From Beijerinckia mobilis (lineage in GTDB: Bacteria > Pseudomonadota > Alphaproteobacteria > Rhizobiales > Beijerinckiaceae): DNA of 64,000 nucleotides. How positions within the stretch are numbered: position 1 is the first letter of the stretch; every line of letters starts with the position of its first letter. Of this stretch, positions 48,107-57,235 are shown one piece after another. The notes under the pieces were generated by a model. That model was not told the DNA's origin. It saw only the letters and a list, made by a program, of their open reading frames with translations, and searched no databases. The position numbers and the translations under genes are program-made. Where the stretch lies: positions 62,001 through 126,000 of the forward strand of contig NZ_JQJH01000002.1 of assembly GCF_000745425.1 (NCBI RefSeq). Reading direction: 5' to 3'.

Positions 48107-48511
48107 ATGCAAAAATCCAAGCCAACCCAGGCCGGTCTCGCGATTGAACTGCAACTGCCGAACGGCGGTACGTTCAAGCCGGAAGACCTGGCGCTGATCA
48201 ATATGATTCGTACTGAGCGTTCGATCATCGGCGCGAGCCGGGCGCTGGGTCTCTCCTACCGGAAATGCTGGCTTTCGGTTGATGCTCTCAACCGCACATT
48301 CGAGAGCCCGGTCATCGCGACCTTTCCGGGGCGGCGCGGCGGTGGCGCGGAAATCACCCCCTTCGGTGAAAGGCTCGTGGCGCTTTATTGCTCGATTGCC
48401 CGCCACGCGTCCAATTCAGCCAAGAAATCGCTCGACGAACTTACGTCGGCTCTCGACTGGTCTTTCGAGCCGAGGGCCAGGGTCGCGGAGCCGGAACGTG
48501 ATCTGGCATAA
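48107..48511 (+). CDS. ModE-like LysR-type DNA-binding protein
   Basis: The protein of 134 residues is a winged helix-turn-helix of the ModE N-terminal type, with the pattern LALINMIRTERSIIGASRALGLSYRKCWLSVD and the wing FPGRRGGGAEITPFGERLV. It lacks the molybdate-binding TOBE domains of full ModE, as in many alphaproteobacteria, where it may bind no ligand or rely on partners. AGGGAG lies before the ATG; a GTG 18 codons earlier is possible. It overlaps the convergent modC fragment by 71 bases. Confidence 0.87.
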   Translation: MQKSKPTQAGLAIELQLPNGGTFKPEDLALINMIRTERSIIGASRALGLSYRKCWLSVDALNRTFESPVIATFPGRRGGGAEITPFGERLVALYCSIARHASNSAKKSLDELTSALDWSFEPRARVAEPERDLA

Positions 48512-48926
48512 TTCCGCCGTTTGAAATTGCCACCGCCTTGATCATCACCCAGGCGGAAAGACCGGGTTCGAGGGCGAGCCGCAGGATTGATTCCTTGGTC
48601 ACAAGGGCCTGCAGGCTCGTCTTGCCGAGGTCAAAGGACACGCGCACATAGGGTGGCGTCAGATATTCGATCTCTGAGATCCGTCCCGGCAAACGATTGG
48701 TGATCGAAACATCCATCGGCCGGGACAGAGCGATCGAGACATCCCGCGCTTCGATCCGGACGCGCACGACAGAGCCGATCGCATCATTGATGATCGGCAC
48801 GCGCAATTCCCCATCTTCGAAAAACAGGGTCGTCAGGGCCATGGCTTCGTCGTGACGCAGGACGCGGGCATGCACCAGCGTCTTCAGGCTGGGCACGCGT
48901 CTGGTTTTCTTTGCGACTTCCAACAT
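48441..48926 (-). CDS. Isolated C-terminal TOBE domain of ModC (probable gene fragment)
   Basis: The 161-residue frame matches the C-terminal domain of the molybdate ABC transporter ATPase ModC, with HARVLRHDEAMALTTLFFEDG, VVRVRIEARDVSIALSRPMD and SITNRLPGRISEIE. The whole ATPase part (Walker A, signature, Walker B) is missing, and no modA or modB is near. The frame starts with ATG after a spacer holding two mosaic repeats, and its last 25 residues, which overlap modE, are not ModC-like. It is either a decayed modC or a retained molybdate-binding protein like Mop. Confidence 0.72.
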   Translation of the reverse strand: MLEVAKKTRRVPSLKTLVHARVLRHDEAMALTTLFFEDGELRVPIINDAIGSVVRVRIEARDVSIALSRPMDVSITNRLPGRISEIEYLTPPYVRVSFDLGKTSLQALVTKESILRLALEPGLSAWVMIKAVAISNGGIMPDHVPAPRPWPSARKTSREPT

Positions 48927-48950
48927 GGGCCGGTCTCGATCCCGTTCGTC

Positions 48951-48995
48951 CTAGAGTATTTTTGGAGAATATTTCGGAAACATCCGAACAGGCTC
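48951..48995 (-). repeat. Mosaic repeat, partial copy (reverse)
   Basis: CTAGAGTATTTTTGGAGAAT and TTCGGAAACATCCGAACAGG correspond to the short palindrome side in reverse. The inside of the long palindrome is missing. It lies just upstream of the modC fragment. Confidence 0.75.
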
Positions 48996-49021
48996 AAAAG
49001 CATCTTTGGGGTTTGATGCTC

Positions 49022-49120
49022 TAGAACGTGAGATATATCCAGAAACGTTCCCCTTAAAATCCCGGCATTTTCGAAGCAATGGAATCGCAAAACGATTCAG
49101 GCATTATTGGAAAATGCTTT
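49022..49120 (+). repeat. Mosaic two-palindrome repeat, copy 6
   Basis: A full copy: GAACGTGAGATATATCCAGA..., spacer CCCCTTAAAATCCCGG, then CATTTTCGAAGCAATGGAAT CGCAAAACGATTC... to GGAAAATGC. It directly follows the partial copy in opposite orientation, so the two may have paired or recombined. The rest of the spacer to modD shows no gene. Confidence 0.85.
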
Positions 49121-49337
49121 TGGGATAGTTTGATGCGTTCGACCCTTACCACATGGGCTTTCAAAGAGAGATGGTCATCGAAATTTGGCATTCCATCAAG
49201 AGGAAGCTGAGCGTCTCCTTATGACCTTTTTGTAACATCAGGAAATGCCTTTCCGCTATCCCGCAATTTGGCTGTGGAGCGGGCAAGCGAGAAAAACGCC
49301 AAACACCCGCTGGCAGCCTCATTGCTCGTTGATCGAG

Positions 49338-50201
49338 TCAGGCGTCGAGACCCGCGTAGGGCGTTATGGTGACGGCGACATCGCGCGGCTTGCCCCAATA
49401 GGGTGCCGAGGTCACGAGAACATCGGCGCCCGCTGCCGCGTACAGACCGGCATTGTCCGCATTGATGCCGCCTGCTGCCGCAATGATGGGGCGAGGCGTG
49501 AGGCCCGCTACAGCCGCCACCAATGTCTTTATGGCATCAGGAGAAAATTTCTCCGCCTGGATGACATCCGCTCCTGCCTCGGCCCAGATCATTCCTTCCT
49601 CGACCGAGCCGACCTCGACGACGATCTTCTTTTCCGCCGCCGCGTGGCGGACATGCGCCACGAGCTCCCGGGCGGAATGGCCGGCAAGCAGCACCCGATG
49701 CTCGGCGAAGATGAGGATGGTTTCTGAAAGACCGAGCCGATGCGGCAGGGCACCGCCCGCCAGAATTGCCTTGAGCGAGATCAGTTTGGTGCCTGGCACT
49801 GCTTTGCGTGTGCAGGTGACGCTGACATCCGGACGGACAGCGCGTGCGGCGTCGACAATTGCGCTGGCCGCCGAGGCAATACCCGAGGCGACTTCGATCA
49901 GATTCTGGCTGACTTTCCAGGCGCGCAGCAGATTTTTGGCGGGTCCGATCGCACACAATATGGGCGTTCTGGGATCCAGCCTTGCTCCCGTATCGACTCG
50001 CAAGCTCACATCGGCGCCCGCGCGTTCGATGATGCGGGCTGCTTCCTCGGCGCAGGCGACAACCATGGCATCGCGTGCGACGAACAGCATTTCCGCTTTC
50101 TGCGTACCGATTGGCAGGACATGGGTGGTGAGATCGAGAAGCGGATTGTCGTCGGCCAGCAATTGGTCGAGCAGGGAATCGGGGAGAATGGGAAAAGTCA
50201 C
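49338..50201 (-). CDS. modD: ModD, nicotinate-nucleotide pyrophosphorylase-like molybdenum protein
   Basis: ModD is related to quinolinate phosphoribosyltransferase (NadC) but occurs in molybdenum operons, and its substrate is unknown. The protein of 287 residues shows the NadC-type fold with SLRVDTGARLDPRTPILCAI, VTCTRKAVPGTKLISLKAIL (TRK phosphate site), HRLGLSETILIFAEH, and the C-terminal AAAGGINADNAGLYAAAGAD. The GTG start at 50201 has GGAG eight bases upstream; 34 earlier in-frame codons include no better start. Strand and direction match a former modABCD operon with the modC fragment downstream. Confidence 0.9.
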   Translation of the reverse strand: MTFPILPDSLLDQLLADDNPLLDLTTHVLPIGTQKAEMLFVARDAMVVACAEEAARIIERAGADVSLRVDTGARLDPRTPILCAIGPAKNLLRAWKVSQNLIEVASGIASAASAIVDAARAVRPDVSVTCTRKAVPGTKLISLKAILAGGALPHRLGLSETILIFAEHRVLLAGHSARELVAHVRHAAAEKKIVVEVGSVEEGMIWAEAGADVIQAEKFSPDAIKTLVAAVAGLTPRPIIAAAGGINADNAGLYAAAGADVLVTSAPYWGKPRDVAVTITPYAGLDA

Positions 50202-50270
50202 GAGATCACTCCGCCAAGTCGGCGCGGATTTTCCCTGCGACAATGCGGGCCGGCCGCCGGGAAAGCCCGC

Positions 50271-50373
50271 TAAAGCGTTTCGGATGTTACCGAAATGCTT
50301 CATTCAGGAAAACGAGAGTATTTTCAAAGCTATGGAATCGCGAAGCAATTCGATATTTTCAAAAATACTCTAG
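50271..50373 (+). repeat. Mosaic two-palindrome repeat, copy 7
   Basis: A full copy: AAAGCGTTTCGGATGTTACC..., spacer CATTCAGGAAAACGAGAG, then TATTTTCAAAGCTATGGAAT CGCGAAGCAATTCGATATTT... closing with AAAATACTCTAG. Confidence 0.92.
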
Positions 50374-51159
50374 CCATCTGGCTGTAAACTGCTGAAGGCG
50401 ATTGTCATAATCGGATATTCGAAATAATCTAGAATTTAAGCATGAAGATGGGATGTGTCTTAGAAAGTCGAGTGCCGCAATCTGTTCGGGCAGGCGAAAG
50501 GCCATGATGATCAGGCCATAAAACAAGTCTGCTTTCGGGCCATCCTGATAGATGAATGCTGTTGTCATCCGGTGCTCGGGGGCGCTGCTGGATGGTTTGC
50601 AAGCCGTTCATTTTGACTATGTGCGTATTTTAAAGGCCTGAATCATTACATGGGTCTGCTCAAATCGAAAATGCTCCGGGGATTGATATTTGTTGCCGCC
50701 GGTGCTTCCGTGCGCGCCCCCTAAATGTGTCGGCATAAAGGGCATTCTATACTGATATTTCAATGTTTTATGAATTTAACGGCGTTCGAATTATTATTCG
50801 ATGGAGGCTTGCCGGGGGCAGGCCTTCGAGTTCCATTTCCGGATTCATTGTTGGTCACGATGGCATTTACACACAGGATCCCAGGGTTTCTTATCCGCCA
50901 CACCTTTCCTGAAAAGCGTTGTTGCTTGTCGTCGTGAGCCTGAACGCCGCACGGCCGGGCTTTGTGCCGGCTGTTTCCCGCAAATGGGCGAGAGGACCGG
51001 CATCTTTTCAGGACCGCAGGATGCGATCGCCCGCACATTCATTGAGACTTGCATTGAGACTTGCGGGACGGCGCATTTTGTTGGAAGTGATCACAAGCTT
51101 CGCTCAAGGTTCTTATGGCCCCTTACAGTCCCGCACTCCGGTCACTCAAGGAACCAGTG
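50374..51159. other. Long spacer modD-mop
   Basis: About 790 bases without a recognised gene. A minus-strand frame of 69 codons (50359-50568) has no ribosome binding site and overlaps the repeat. The base composition is lower in GC around 50390-50450 and 50740-50800. The mop promoter must lie here. Confidence 0.4.
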
Positions 51160-51366
51160 ATGAAAATTTGCACTCACAACGTGTTGCAGGGGACAATTGC
51201 TGCCATCCATACGGATGTCACAACCTCACATGTCGAGATCGCCGTCGGGGAAACCATTCTGGTCGCATCCATGACCAATGAATCCCTCAAGGCCCTGAAT
51301 CTCACGGTCGGTATGAGTGCCGATGCCGTAATCAATCCCAGCGATGTGCTGATCATGGTGGAATGA
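51160..51366 (+). CDS. mop: Molbindin (Mop), molybdate-binding protein
   Basis: The protein of 68 residues is a single TOBE/MOP domain: MKICTHNVLQGTIAAIHTDV, then VEIAVGETILVASMTNESLK, and MSADAVINPSDVLIMV. Such proteins form hexamers that store molybdate in the cytoplasm. AAGGA precedes the ATG at 51160; fifteen in-frame upstream codons are unlikely. It completes the molybdenum group with modD and the ModE-like regulator. Confidence 0.92.
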   Translation: MKICTHNVLQGTIAAIHTDVTTSHVEIAVGETILVASMTNESLKALNLTVGMSADAVINPSDVLIMVE

Positions 51367-51378
51367 ACGGGAGTCTGA

Positions 51379-51810
51379 ATGGTCATGGATGGGGAAGCGT
51401 TGAAGGAGCGGCATCTCCTGCCGATCCGTGTCTATTATGAGGACACGGATTTTTCCGGCATTGTCTACCACGCTTCCTATCTGCGCTTCATGGAGCGCGG
51501 CCGTACGGAATTGCTGCGCGCGCGGGGGATTTCGCAGATTCAACTGGCGGAAGGATCTTATGGCGATGCCTGTGCCTTCGTCGTAAGGGATATGAAAATT
51601 GATTTCCTGCGGCCGGGCCGGATGGACGATGAATTGCTCATCGAGACGACGATCGAGTCTGTCGGCGGTGCTTCGGTCTCCCTCAATCAGAGAGTTCTTC
51701 GCGAAGATACGATTCTGGTGACCGCGGCCGTCCGGCTTGCGGTGATCGGCAGTAATGGGCGCGCCAAAATCCTGCCGCCTCCCCTTATGGCCGTCCTGAC
51801 GGGGCGTTGA
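51379..51810 (+). CDS. ybgC: Tol-Pal-associated acyl-CoA thioesterase
   Basis: YbgC is a hotdog thioesterase usually encoded first in the tol-pal operon. The protein of 143 residues has the motif RVYYEDTDFSGIVYHASYLRFMERGRTE, with the catalytic aspartate of DTDxxG. It starts 12 bases after mop, so mop and ybgC may share a transcript. The expected next gene tolQ is more than 1 kb away, beyond a terminator-like hairpin and two mosaic repeats. Confidence 0.93.
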   Translation: MVMDGEALKERHLLPIRVYYEDTDFSGIVYHASYLRFMERGRTELLRARGISQIQLAEGSYGDACAFVVRDMKIDFLRPGRMDDELLIETTIESVGGASVSLNQRVLREDTILVTAAVRLAVIGSNGRAKILPPPLMAVLTGR

Positions 51811-51864
51811 TCCTTTCAATCGCTCCTCCGGGACGTATCTGTCGGTAAAGAAAGAAGGTCATTG

Positions 51865-51895
51865 CAGAACCTCCGGTGCATTCCCGGAGGTTCTG
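51865..51895 (+). terminator. Terminator-like hairpin after ybgC
   Basis: A 12-bp perfect stem CAGAACCTCCGG/CCGGAGGTTCTG with a 7-base loop lies 54 bases after the stop, without a T-run. Confidence 0.65.
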
Positions 51896-52150
51896 TCGCG
51901 CGCGTGCAAAGGCTTTGCGGGGCAGACTTCGTAATTAGTCCTTAACCTTAAGGCGATAGGAAGATTTAAGGCGGTCCGTCACAGCCACGCTTGATGCCCG
52001 CGGCCTTCGAAAGAATGCTTTGGCCAGGCGTGCGATTTGCTGCGGGTTCAGCCGGAGAACGCGCGGCAGGCGTTGGGGAATGCTTGGGTCGCGGTGTGAC
52101 GGAAGCCTGGTGGAAATAATCGGCTGCAAGATTTGCCTGAAACGGAAAGT
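51896..52150. other. First part of the ybgC-tolQ spacer
   Basis: No gene is recognised in this part or in the other repeat-free parts of the 1.1-kb spacer (52256-52433 and 52536-52791). A minus-strand frame running across both repeats (51966-52571) has no family similarity. Confidence 0.4.
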
Positions 52151-52255
52151 CTAGAGCATTTTGTATTGATGGTGAATCGCTTCGCGATTCCATAGCTCTG
52201 AAAATGCTCTTGTTCTTTGAGTGGAGCGTTTCTGGATATATCCGAAACGCTCTAG
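52151..52255 (-). repeat. Mosaic two-palindrome repeat, copy 8 (reverse)
   Basis: A full reverse copy: CTAGAGCATTTTGTATTGAT..., GAATCGCTTCGCGATTC at the centre, GAAAATGCTC, then CTTTGAGTGGAGCG and the short palindrome TTTCTGGATATATCCGAAAC. Confidence 0.92.
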
Positions 52256-52433
52256 GCTGATCTCTTGCCGCCTCACCGTCAAATGTGGGGGTAACAACAA
52301 AGCCTGTTCGAGAAGGGGCAAGGAAGCTGTTCGACGGATAGCCATTCGGGATCAATCCGTCGGTGGAAGAGAAGCAAAGCCGCAGAAATGACGGAATTTC
52401 GTACAAGGAAAGATCCTTGCGGCGAATGGCCCA

Positions 52434-52535
52434 AGAGCATTTTGGTTCGGATTGAATCGCTGCGCGATTCAAAAGCGTTGAAAATATTCTAATTTTTCCA
52501 GATGGAGAGTTCGGAAACATCCGAACATGCTCTAG
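52434..52535 (-). repeat. Mosaic two-palindrome repeat, copy 9 (reverse)
   Basis: A full reverse copy: AGAGCATTTTGGTTCGGATT, centre GAATCGCTGCGCGATTC, then GTTGAAAATATTCTAATTTT and the short palindrome GTTCGGAAACATCCGAAC. It lies 180 bases from copy 8 in the same orientation. Confidence 0.92.
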
Positions 52536-52791
52536 GCTGCAGCTGTATGGTTTCCCGCTGCGCCTCCTCAAGCGTCGTTCACATGGATATCCCTGCCGGG
52601 GCGGCCGTATTCGGCGAAGACCTTCTTCGGAATGGCTCCGCTTTTCGGAACAGGCGGATGCGGTTACAAGATGCGATTACAAGCCGACGGCTTGGCTTGA
52701 GCGGGTTCTTGGACAACGCCCGGGCGGCCTTTTGCCGGGCAATGGTCTTGATCATGGATACGGGATTTCGAACAGCTTCTCTGCAAAACGG

Positions 52792-52850
52792 AAGTGTTTT
52801 CGGACATCTTGAATCGTCCGGCGGCTTTCTCCAAATCGGCAATGCTCTAG
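52792..52850 (+). repeat. Mosaic repeat, heavily decayed copy
   Basis: GTGTTTTCGGACATCTTGAA ... AAATCGGCAATGCTCTAG keeps the outer arms of the long palindrome only. It lies about 50 bases before tolQ. Confidence 0.45.
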
Positions 52851-52898
52851 ATATCGTTTCCGCCGCCGGGCTTCCGGTCACTCAACGAGGATGAATTC

Positions 52899-53624
52899 AT
52901 GAATCCAGCCGATATCGCCGGCGCCGCCGTGCCGGTTACGGAAGTGTCATTGTTCAGCATGTTCTGGTCGGCGCATATCATTGTGAAATGCGTCATGCTG
53001 GGCCTTCTCGGCGCCTCTGTCTGGTGCTGGGCGATCATCATCAACAAGACACTTCTGTTCAAGAAATTCGACCGCGACACGGCGCGTTTCGAAGATATCT
53101 TCTGGTCCGGCACCTCGCTTGACGATCTCTATTCGACCTTATCCGCCAAGCCCGTCGCCGGAATGGCAAGTCTTTTTGTCGCCGGCATGCGCGAATGGAA
53201 ACGCTCCATGCAGGGTGTCAGCTATTCCTTCCTCGGACTCCAGGCGCGGATCGAAAAGGCACTCGACGTCTCCATCGCGCGTGAGACGGAACGGCTCGAA
53301 TCCTCGCTTCTCGTCCTCGCCACTGTGGCGTCGGCCGGCCCCTTCGTCGGCTTGTTCGGCACGGTCTGGGGTATCATGACATCGTTCCGTTCGATTGCCG
53401 CCTCGAAGAACACTTCTCTCGCCGTGGTGGCACCGGGCATTGCCGAGGCCTTGTTTGCGACGGCGATCGGCCTTTTCGCCGCCATTCCGGCGCTTATCGC
53501 CTATAACAAGCTGCAAAACGACGTCGCGCGCAAACAGGGCAAGCTCGAAGCCTTTGCCGATGAATTTTCCTCGATCCTGTCGCGCCAGATCGATCAGCAC
53601 AGTCTCAATGATCGGGCTGCCTGA
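52899..53624 (+). CDS. tolQ: Tol-Pal system inner-membrane motor protein TolQ
   Basis: TolQ forms with TolR the proton-driven motor that powers outer-membrane constriction during division. The protein of 241 residues has three membrane helices: one near residue 25-50 and the pair LLVLATVASAGPFVGLFGTV and PGIAEALFATAIGLFAAIPA, with the ExbB/TolQ signature GLFGTVWGIMTSF. GAGGA precedes the ATG. Confidence 0.95.
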   Translation: MNPADIAGAAVPVTEVSLFSMFWSAHIIVKCVMLGLLGASVWCWAIIINKTLLFKKFDRDTARFEDIFWSGTSLDDLYSTLSAKPVAGMASLFVAGMREWKRSMQGVSYSFLGLQARIEKALDVSIARETERLESSLLVLATVASAGPFVGLFGTVWGIMTSFRSIAASKNTSLAVVAPGIAEALFATAIGLFAAIPALIAYNKLQNDVARKQGKLEAFADEFSSILSRQIDQHSLNDRAA

Positions 53625-53724
53625 GGGAGACCAAATCCAGCACGGCAACAATCTCATCGTGGAGCGGCGGCTTCCGGCCCGCCCGATGCGAGCCTGAAGA
53701 CAGACAGCGAAAGGACCAGCGATC

Positions 53725-54171
53725 ATGGGCATGGCTTTGGCGGGCGGCCGCCGCGGGGGGCGTGGACGGCGGGGCGGCCACCGTTACGGCGCGATGGCGG
53801 ATATCAACATGACGCCGTTCATCGACGTCATGCTCGTGCTGCTCATCATTTTCATGGTGGCGGCGCCTTTGCTCGCCACCGGCGTGCCGATCGATCTGCC
53901 GCAGACCAAGGCTGCCGCCCTGAATGTCGAGCACAAGCCGCTCTCCGTGGCGGTCGACGACAAGGGCGAGATTTTCGTCATGGACAAGCAGGTGGATACC
54001 TCGACGCTTGCCGCCGCCTTGAAGGATATGGCCAAGGAAGGCTTCGATGAACGCATCTATGTGCGCGGCGCCAATACGGTCAATTACGGCAAGATCGCCG
54101 AGGTCATGACGATCATCACCGGTGCGGGATACAAGAAAGTCGCGCTGGTTACCGATCCGAGCAAGAACTAA
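53725..54171 (+). CDS. tolR: Tol-Pal system protein TolR
   Basis: TolR (148 residues) has a short basic N-terminus, a single membrane helix with the essential aspartate in DINMTPFIDVMLVLLIIFMV, and a periplasmic ExbD/TolR domain. AAAGGA lies before the ATG. It forms the ion channel with TolQ. The gap to tolQ is 100 bases. Confidence 0.96.
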   Translation: MGMALAGGRRGGRGRRGGHRYGAMADINMTPFIDVMLVLLIIFMVAAPLLATGVPIDLPQTKAAALNVEHKPLSVAVDDKGEIFVMDKQVDTSTLAAALKDMAKEGFDERIYVRGANTVNYGKIAEVMTIITGAGYKKVALVTDPSKN

Positions 54172-54184
54172 GGCTTTACGCCCC

Positions 54185-55519
54185 ATGCCGCCGCGCGCAA
54201 TGCATCGCTTTGATGAGGATCTCGACGAGCAGGAGCTGGACGAGGGCCGCGAGGAGCATCGTGGCGCCGGTCTCGCCGGCCCGCCGGCGGACGTTCGGTC
54301 TCTTACGGGGCAGAGTTTCTCGGGGCTTGGGCAGCGTCTTGTCGCGCGTCTGGGTGAAAAGCCCGGCTTCGGCGTCTCTCTTGCCGCGCATGGCGCCTTT
54401 CTCCTGGCCTTTCTGGTCTCTTTTTCGAGCGCGCCGCCGCTGCCGGACGCCGTCGAATCGATTCCGGTCGACATGGTCACGACCAGCGAACTCAACCAGA
54501 TCATGAAGGGCGAGAAAACCGCCAAAACCGTCCAGCCGTCGCATCGTGCGGAAAAGGTCGCTGATCTCGCCGAATTACGCCCGCAGCCACCGCTCGCCGA
54601 GGCGAAGAAAGATGTGATGCCGCCTCCGCGGCCCGGCAAGCCGCAGCCGGAACCGGGCGACAGCGAAAAACCGCCGGAACAGGAAGCGGCAAAAACGCCG
54701 CCCGCGCCGCCGAAGCCGCCGGAACGTCCCGTTCAACCACCTCCGCGCCCTGTGCAGGAGGCTAAGGTCGAACCGCCGCCAGCGCCGAAATCACAGGCCA
54801 AGGCTGAACCCAAGTCTGAAGCGAAGCCGCAGCCGGTGCAGGACGCCGCCGAACCGTTGCCGGCACCGCGGCCGAAACCAGAAGTGCATAAGCCCGAACC
54901 GAAACCGGAAACCAAACCGGTGGAAAAGACGGCAGCAAAGCCGCACGAGGACAAACACAAGTTCACGCCGGATGCGGTAGCGAAATTGCTCGAGGCAACC
55001 ACCAGTAATCCCGAGCCGCGCAAGACTGCCGCAAAGCCCGTGCAGAAGCCGAAATCCGGCTCCGAGGCGGCGACGGAGCCGAGCAAGTTCAACGCCTCCG
55101 ATATCAGCCGCCTGCTCAGCGCGGAAGCGCCGCAGCGCAAGGCGTCGACCGGCAAGGTGCTGCAGCAGACCGCCTCTCTTGGCGCGCCCAATGCGAGCGC
55201 CTCGAAAATGTCGCCCTCCATGTGGGACCGGCTGGATAGCCTGCTGCAGGAACAATATAAGCAGTGCTGGAATTTCATCGGCCTCAACAAGCTGCATTAT
55301 ATACCGGAAATTCACGTGCAATATTCCGAGGATGGTGCACTGGTAGGCCAGCCGGTTCTGCTCAATCCGCCAGCGGATCCGCAAATGCGCGGCCTTGCCG
55401 AGAGCGCGTTGCGCGCGGTGCGCCGCTGCAACCCGCTGAAAATTCCTGCCCAATACCAGCCCTATTACGATCAATGGAAAGGCCGGATCGTCCGTTTCGA
55501 TCCAGAGGAAATGCTGTGA
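54185..55519 (+). CDS. tolA: Tol-Pal system protein TolA
   Basis: TolA spans the periplasm between TolQR and the outer membrane. The protein of 444 residues has a cytoplasmic acidic/proline N-terminus of about 65 residues, one membrane helix ([20 protein letters not shown]), a long Pro/Lys/Ala/Glu-rich stalk (about residues 120-300) and a C-terminal TolA/TonB-like domain ([18 protein letters not shown] ... [20 protein letters not shown]). The stalk here is proline-rich and not the alanine/lysine helix of E. coli. The start is 13 bases after tolR. Confidence 0.93.
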   Translation: MPPRAMHRFDEDLDEQELDEGREEHRGAGLAGPPADVRSLTGQSFSGLGQRLVARLGEKPGFGVSLAAHGAFLLAFLVSFSSAPPLPDAVESIPVDMVTTSELNQIMKGEKTAKTVQPSHRAEKVADLAELRPQPPLAEAKKDVMPPPRPGKPQPEPGDSEKPPEQEAAKTPPAPPKPPERPVQPPPRPVQEAKVEPPPAPKSQAKAEPKSEAKPQPVQDAAEPLPAPRPKPEVHKPEPKPETKPVEKTAAKPHEDKHKFTPDAVAKLLEATTSNPEPRKTAAKPVQKPKSGSEAATEPSKFNASDISRLLSAEAPQRKASTGKVLQQTASLGAPNASASKMSPSMWDRLDSLLQEQYKQCWNFIGLNKLHYIPEIHVQYSEDGALVGQPVLLNPPADPQMRGLAESALRAVRRCNPLKIPAQYQPYYDQWKGRIVRFDPEEML

Positions 55520-56991
55520 CCCCTGTTGCTCCCTGGCGCTCCCTTTTCCCGCATTCTTCGAGCGAGCCGCTGAATCCGCTTTTGAACGGGCCCTCGACAG
55601 GGCCCGGAACACTCGCTTCCGGAACACCCGCCGTGGCGCAGCCGATGAGCCGGCGCGCGGTGGCCAAACTCCTGTCCGGATTGGGTGCGGCGGCGCTTTC
55701 GGCTCCGCTCGCTTCGGTTCCGCTCTCTGTCGCGCCTCTCTCGGCAGCGCGTGCGCAGGACCGTTATCTCGACGTGCGGCCAGGCGGTGAATTCAAGCCG
55801 GTTTCGATCGCCGTCACGAATTTCGCCGGAGAAAACACCGGACCGAACCATCCCACCGGCGTCATCATCAACAACTTCCGCCACTCGGTCTTTCTCAATC
55901 CGCTCGATCCGAAAACCTTCATCAGCGACACGGCGCCTCTCGACCAGGCGCCGCAGATGGATCCCTGGAAGGCGATCAACGCGCAATTCGTGGTGACGGG
56001 GCGAAGCACGCGGACGGCCGATGGGCGATTGCAGACCGAATTCCGGCTATGGGACGTGACGAGCGGTCAGCAGATTGCCGGCCAGCAATATGTAACGGAT
56101 CCGAGCAACGGCCGCCGTGTTGCCCATATCATTTCCGATACGATCTTTTCCCGCATCACCGGGGAAAAGGGCTTTTTCGATACACGCGTCGTCTTCGTCG
56201 ATGAAACCGGGAGCCGCGACCGCCGCCGCAAGCGTCTCGCCATCATGGACCAGGACGGCGCCAATGTGCGTTATCTGACGCGCGGCGACGATCTCGTCGT
56301 GACGCCGCGTTTCTCGCCCTCGTCACAAGACATCACCTATATGTCGTTTGGCGCGGCCGATCCAAAAGTGCTTCTGCTCAATATCGAGACAGGCCAGCGC
56401 GAGGTTGTCGGCAATTTTCCCGGCATGACCTTTTCGCCGCGCTTTTCGCCGGACGGGCAGAAAATCGTGATGTCGCTGTCGCAAGGCGCCTCTTCCAATT
56501 TGTTCACCATGGATTTGCGCTCGCGCAATACGACGCGGCTTTCCGATTCGAGCTCGATCGACACCTCGCCTTCCTATTCGCCGGATGGTGCGCAGATCGC
56601 TTTCGAGTCCGATCGCGGCGGCACCCAGCAAATCTATATCATGTCGTCTTCCGGCAGCGCACCGCGCCGCGTTTCCTTCGGGGACGGGCGCTATTCGACG
56701 CCAGTATGGTCACCGCGCGGCGATTACATCGCCTTCACACGGCAAAAGGGTAGCAGTTTCGGTATCGGTGTCATGAAGCCGGACGGATCGGGGGAGCGCA
56801 TCCTGACCGAAGGGTTCCACAACGAGGGGCCGACCTGGGCGCCGAACGGTCTGTTCCTTATGTTCTTCCGGGACGTGCCGGGCCAGGGTGGTCCGCGCCT
56901 TTTCATGGTCGATCTTTATGGACGTGGCGAATTTCCGGTGCCGACTCCGAGCTATGCGTCGGACCCGGCGTGGAGTCCGCTACTGAATTGA
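55516..56991 (+). CDS. tolB: Tol-Pal system periplasmic protein TolB
   Basis: TolB is the periplasmic beta-propeller that links TolA and Pal. The protein has the N-terminal domain [14 protein letters not shown] and about six propeller blades ([36 protein letters not shown]). The GTG at 55516 overlaps the tolA stop (GTGA) and has AGAGGAA seven bases upstream, but gives a 43-residue stretch before the signal peptide; the ATG at 55645 ([18 protein letters not shown]) gives a normal signal peptide with a twin-arginine-like start, without a ribosome binding site. No pal or cpoB follows. Confidence 0.94.
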   Translation: MTPVAPWRSLFPHSSSEPLNPLLNGPSTGPGTLASGTPAVAQPMSRRAVAKLLSGLGAAALSAPLASVPLSVAPLSAARAQDRYLDVRPGGEFKPVSIAVTNFAGENTGPNHPTGVIINNFRHSVFLNPLDPKTFISDTAPLDQAPQMDPWKAINAQFVVTGRSTRTADGRLQTEFRLWDVTSGQQIAGQQYVTDPSNGRRVAHIISDTIFSRITGEKGFFDTRVVFVDETGSRDRRRKRLAIMDQDGANVRYLTRGDDLVVTPRFSPSSQDITYMSFGAADPKVLLLNIETGQREVVGNFPGMTFSPRFSPDGQKIVMSLSQGASSNLFTMDLRSRNTTRLSDSSSIDTSPSYSPDGAQIAFESDRGGTQQIYIMSSSGSAPRRVSFGDGRYSTPVWSPRGDYIAFTRQKGSSFGIGVMKPDGSGERILTEGFHNEGPTWAPNGLFLMFFRDVPGQGGPRLFMVDLYGRGEFPVPTPSYASDPAWSPLLN

Positions 56992-57235
56992 CGCTTTGCG
57001 CCAGGCGCCTTTGGCCGGGTCTTTTGACCATAAATGGTGTGATCAATGAGGTCTGGCTGATCTCTTCGTCATTGGCGCTTGCGGTCGTAACCCATTCCGC
57101 CGCTATTCCCGGTGACGCATGGTTCCAATCCCATCGTTTTTGTCGCAGGAACTCGAAATTCAGTAACGAATACGCAACTTTACTGCTGCAGTATCAGGCT
57201 CGGGCAGGTTCAAGGACAAGCTTTCGGAAGGCACC
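56992..57235. other. Spacer after tolB
   Basis: Here pal and cpoB would be expected, but no coding sequence resembling either is present before the next mosaic repeat. Confidence 0.5.

Noticed and set aside
50359-50568. A 69-codon minus-strand frame upstream of modD
   Set aside because: It overlaps the mosaic repeat and lacks a ribosome binding site; I could not recognise any family.
51966-52571. A 201-codon minus-strand frame in the ybgC-tolQ spacer
   Set aside because: It runs straight through two mosaic repeats, has no ribosome binding site and no family similarity.
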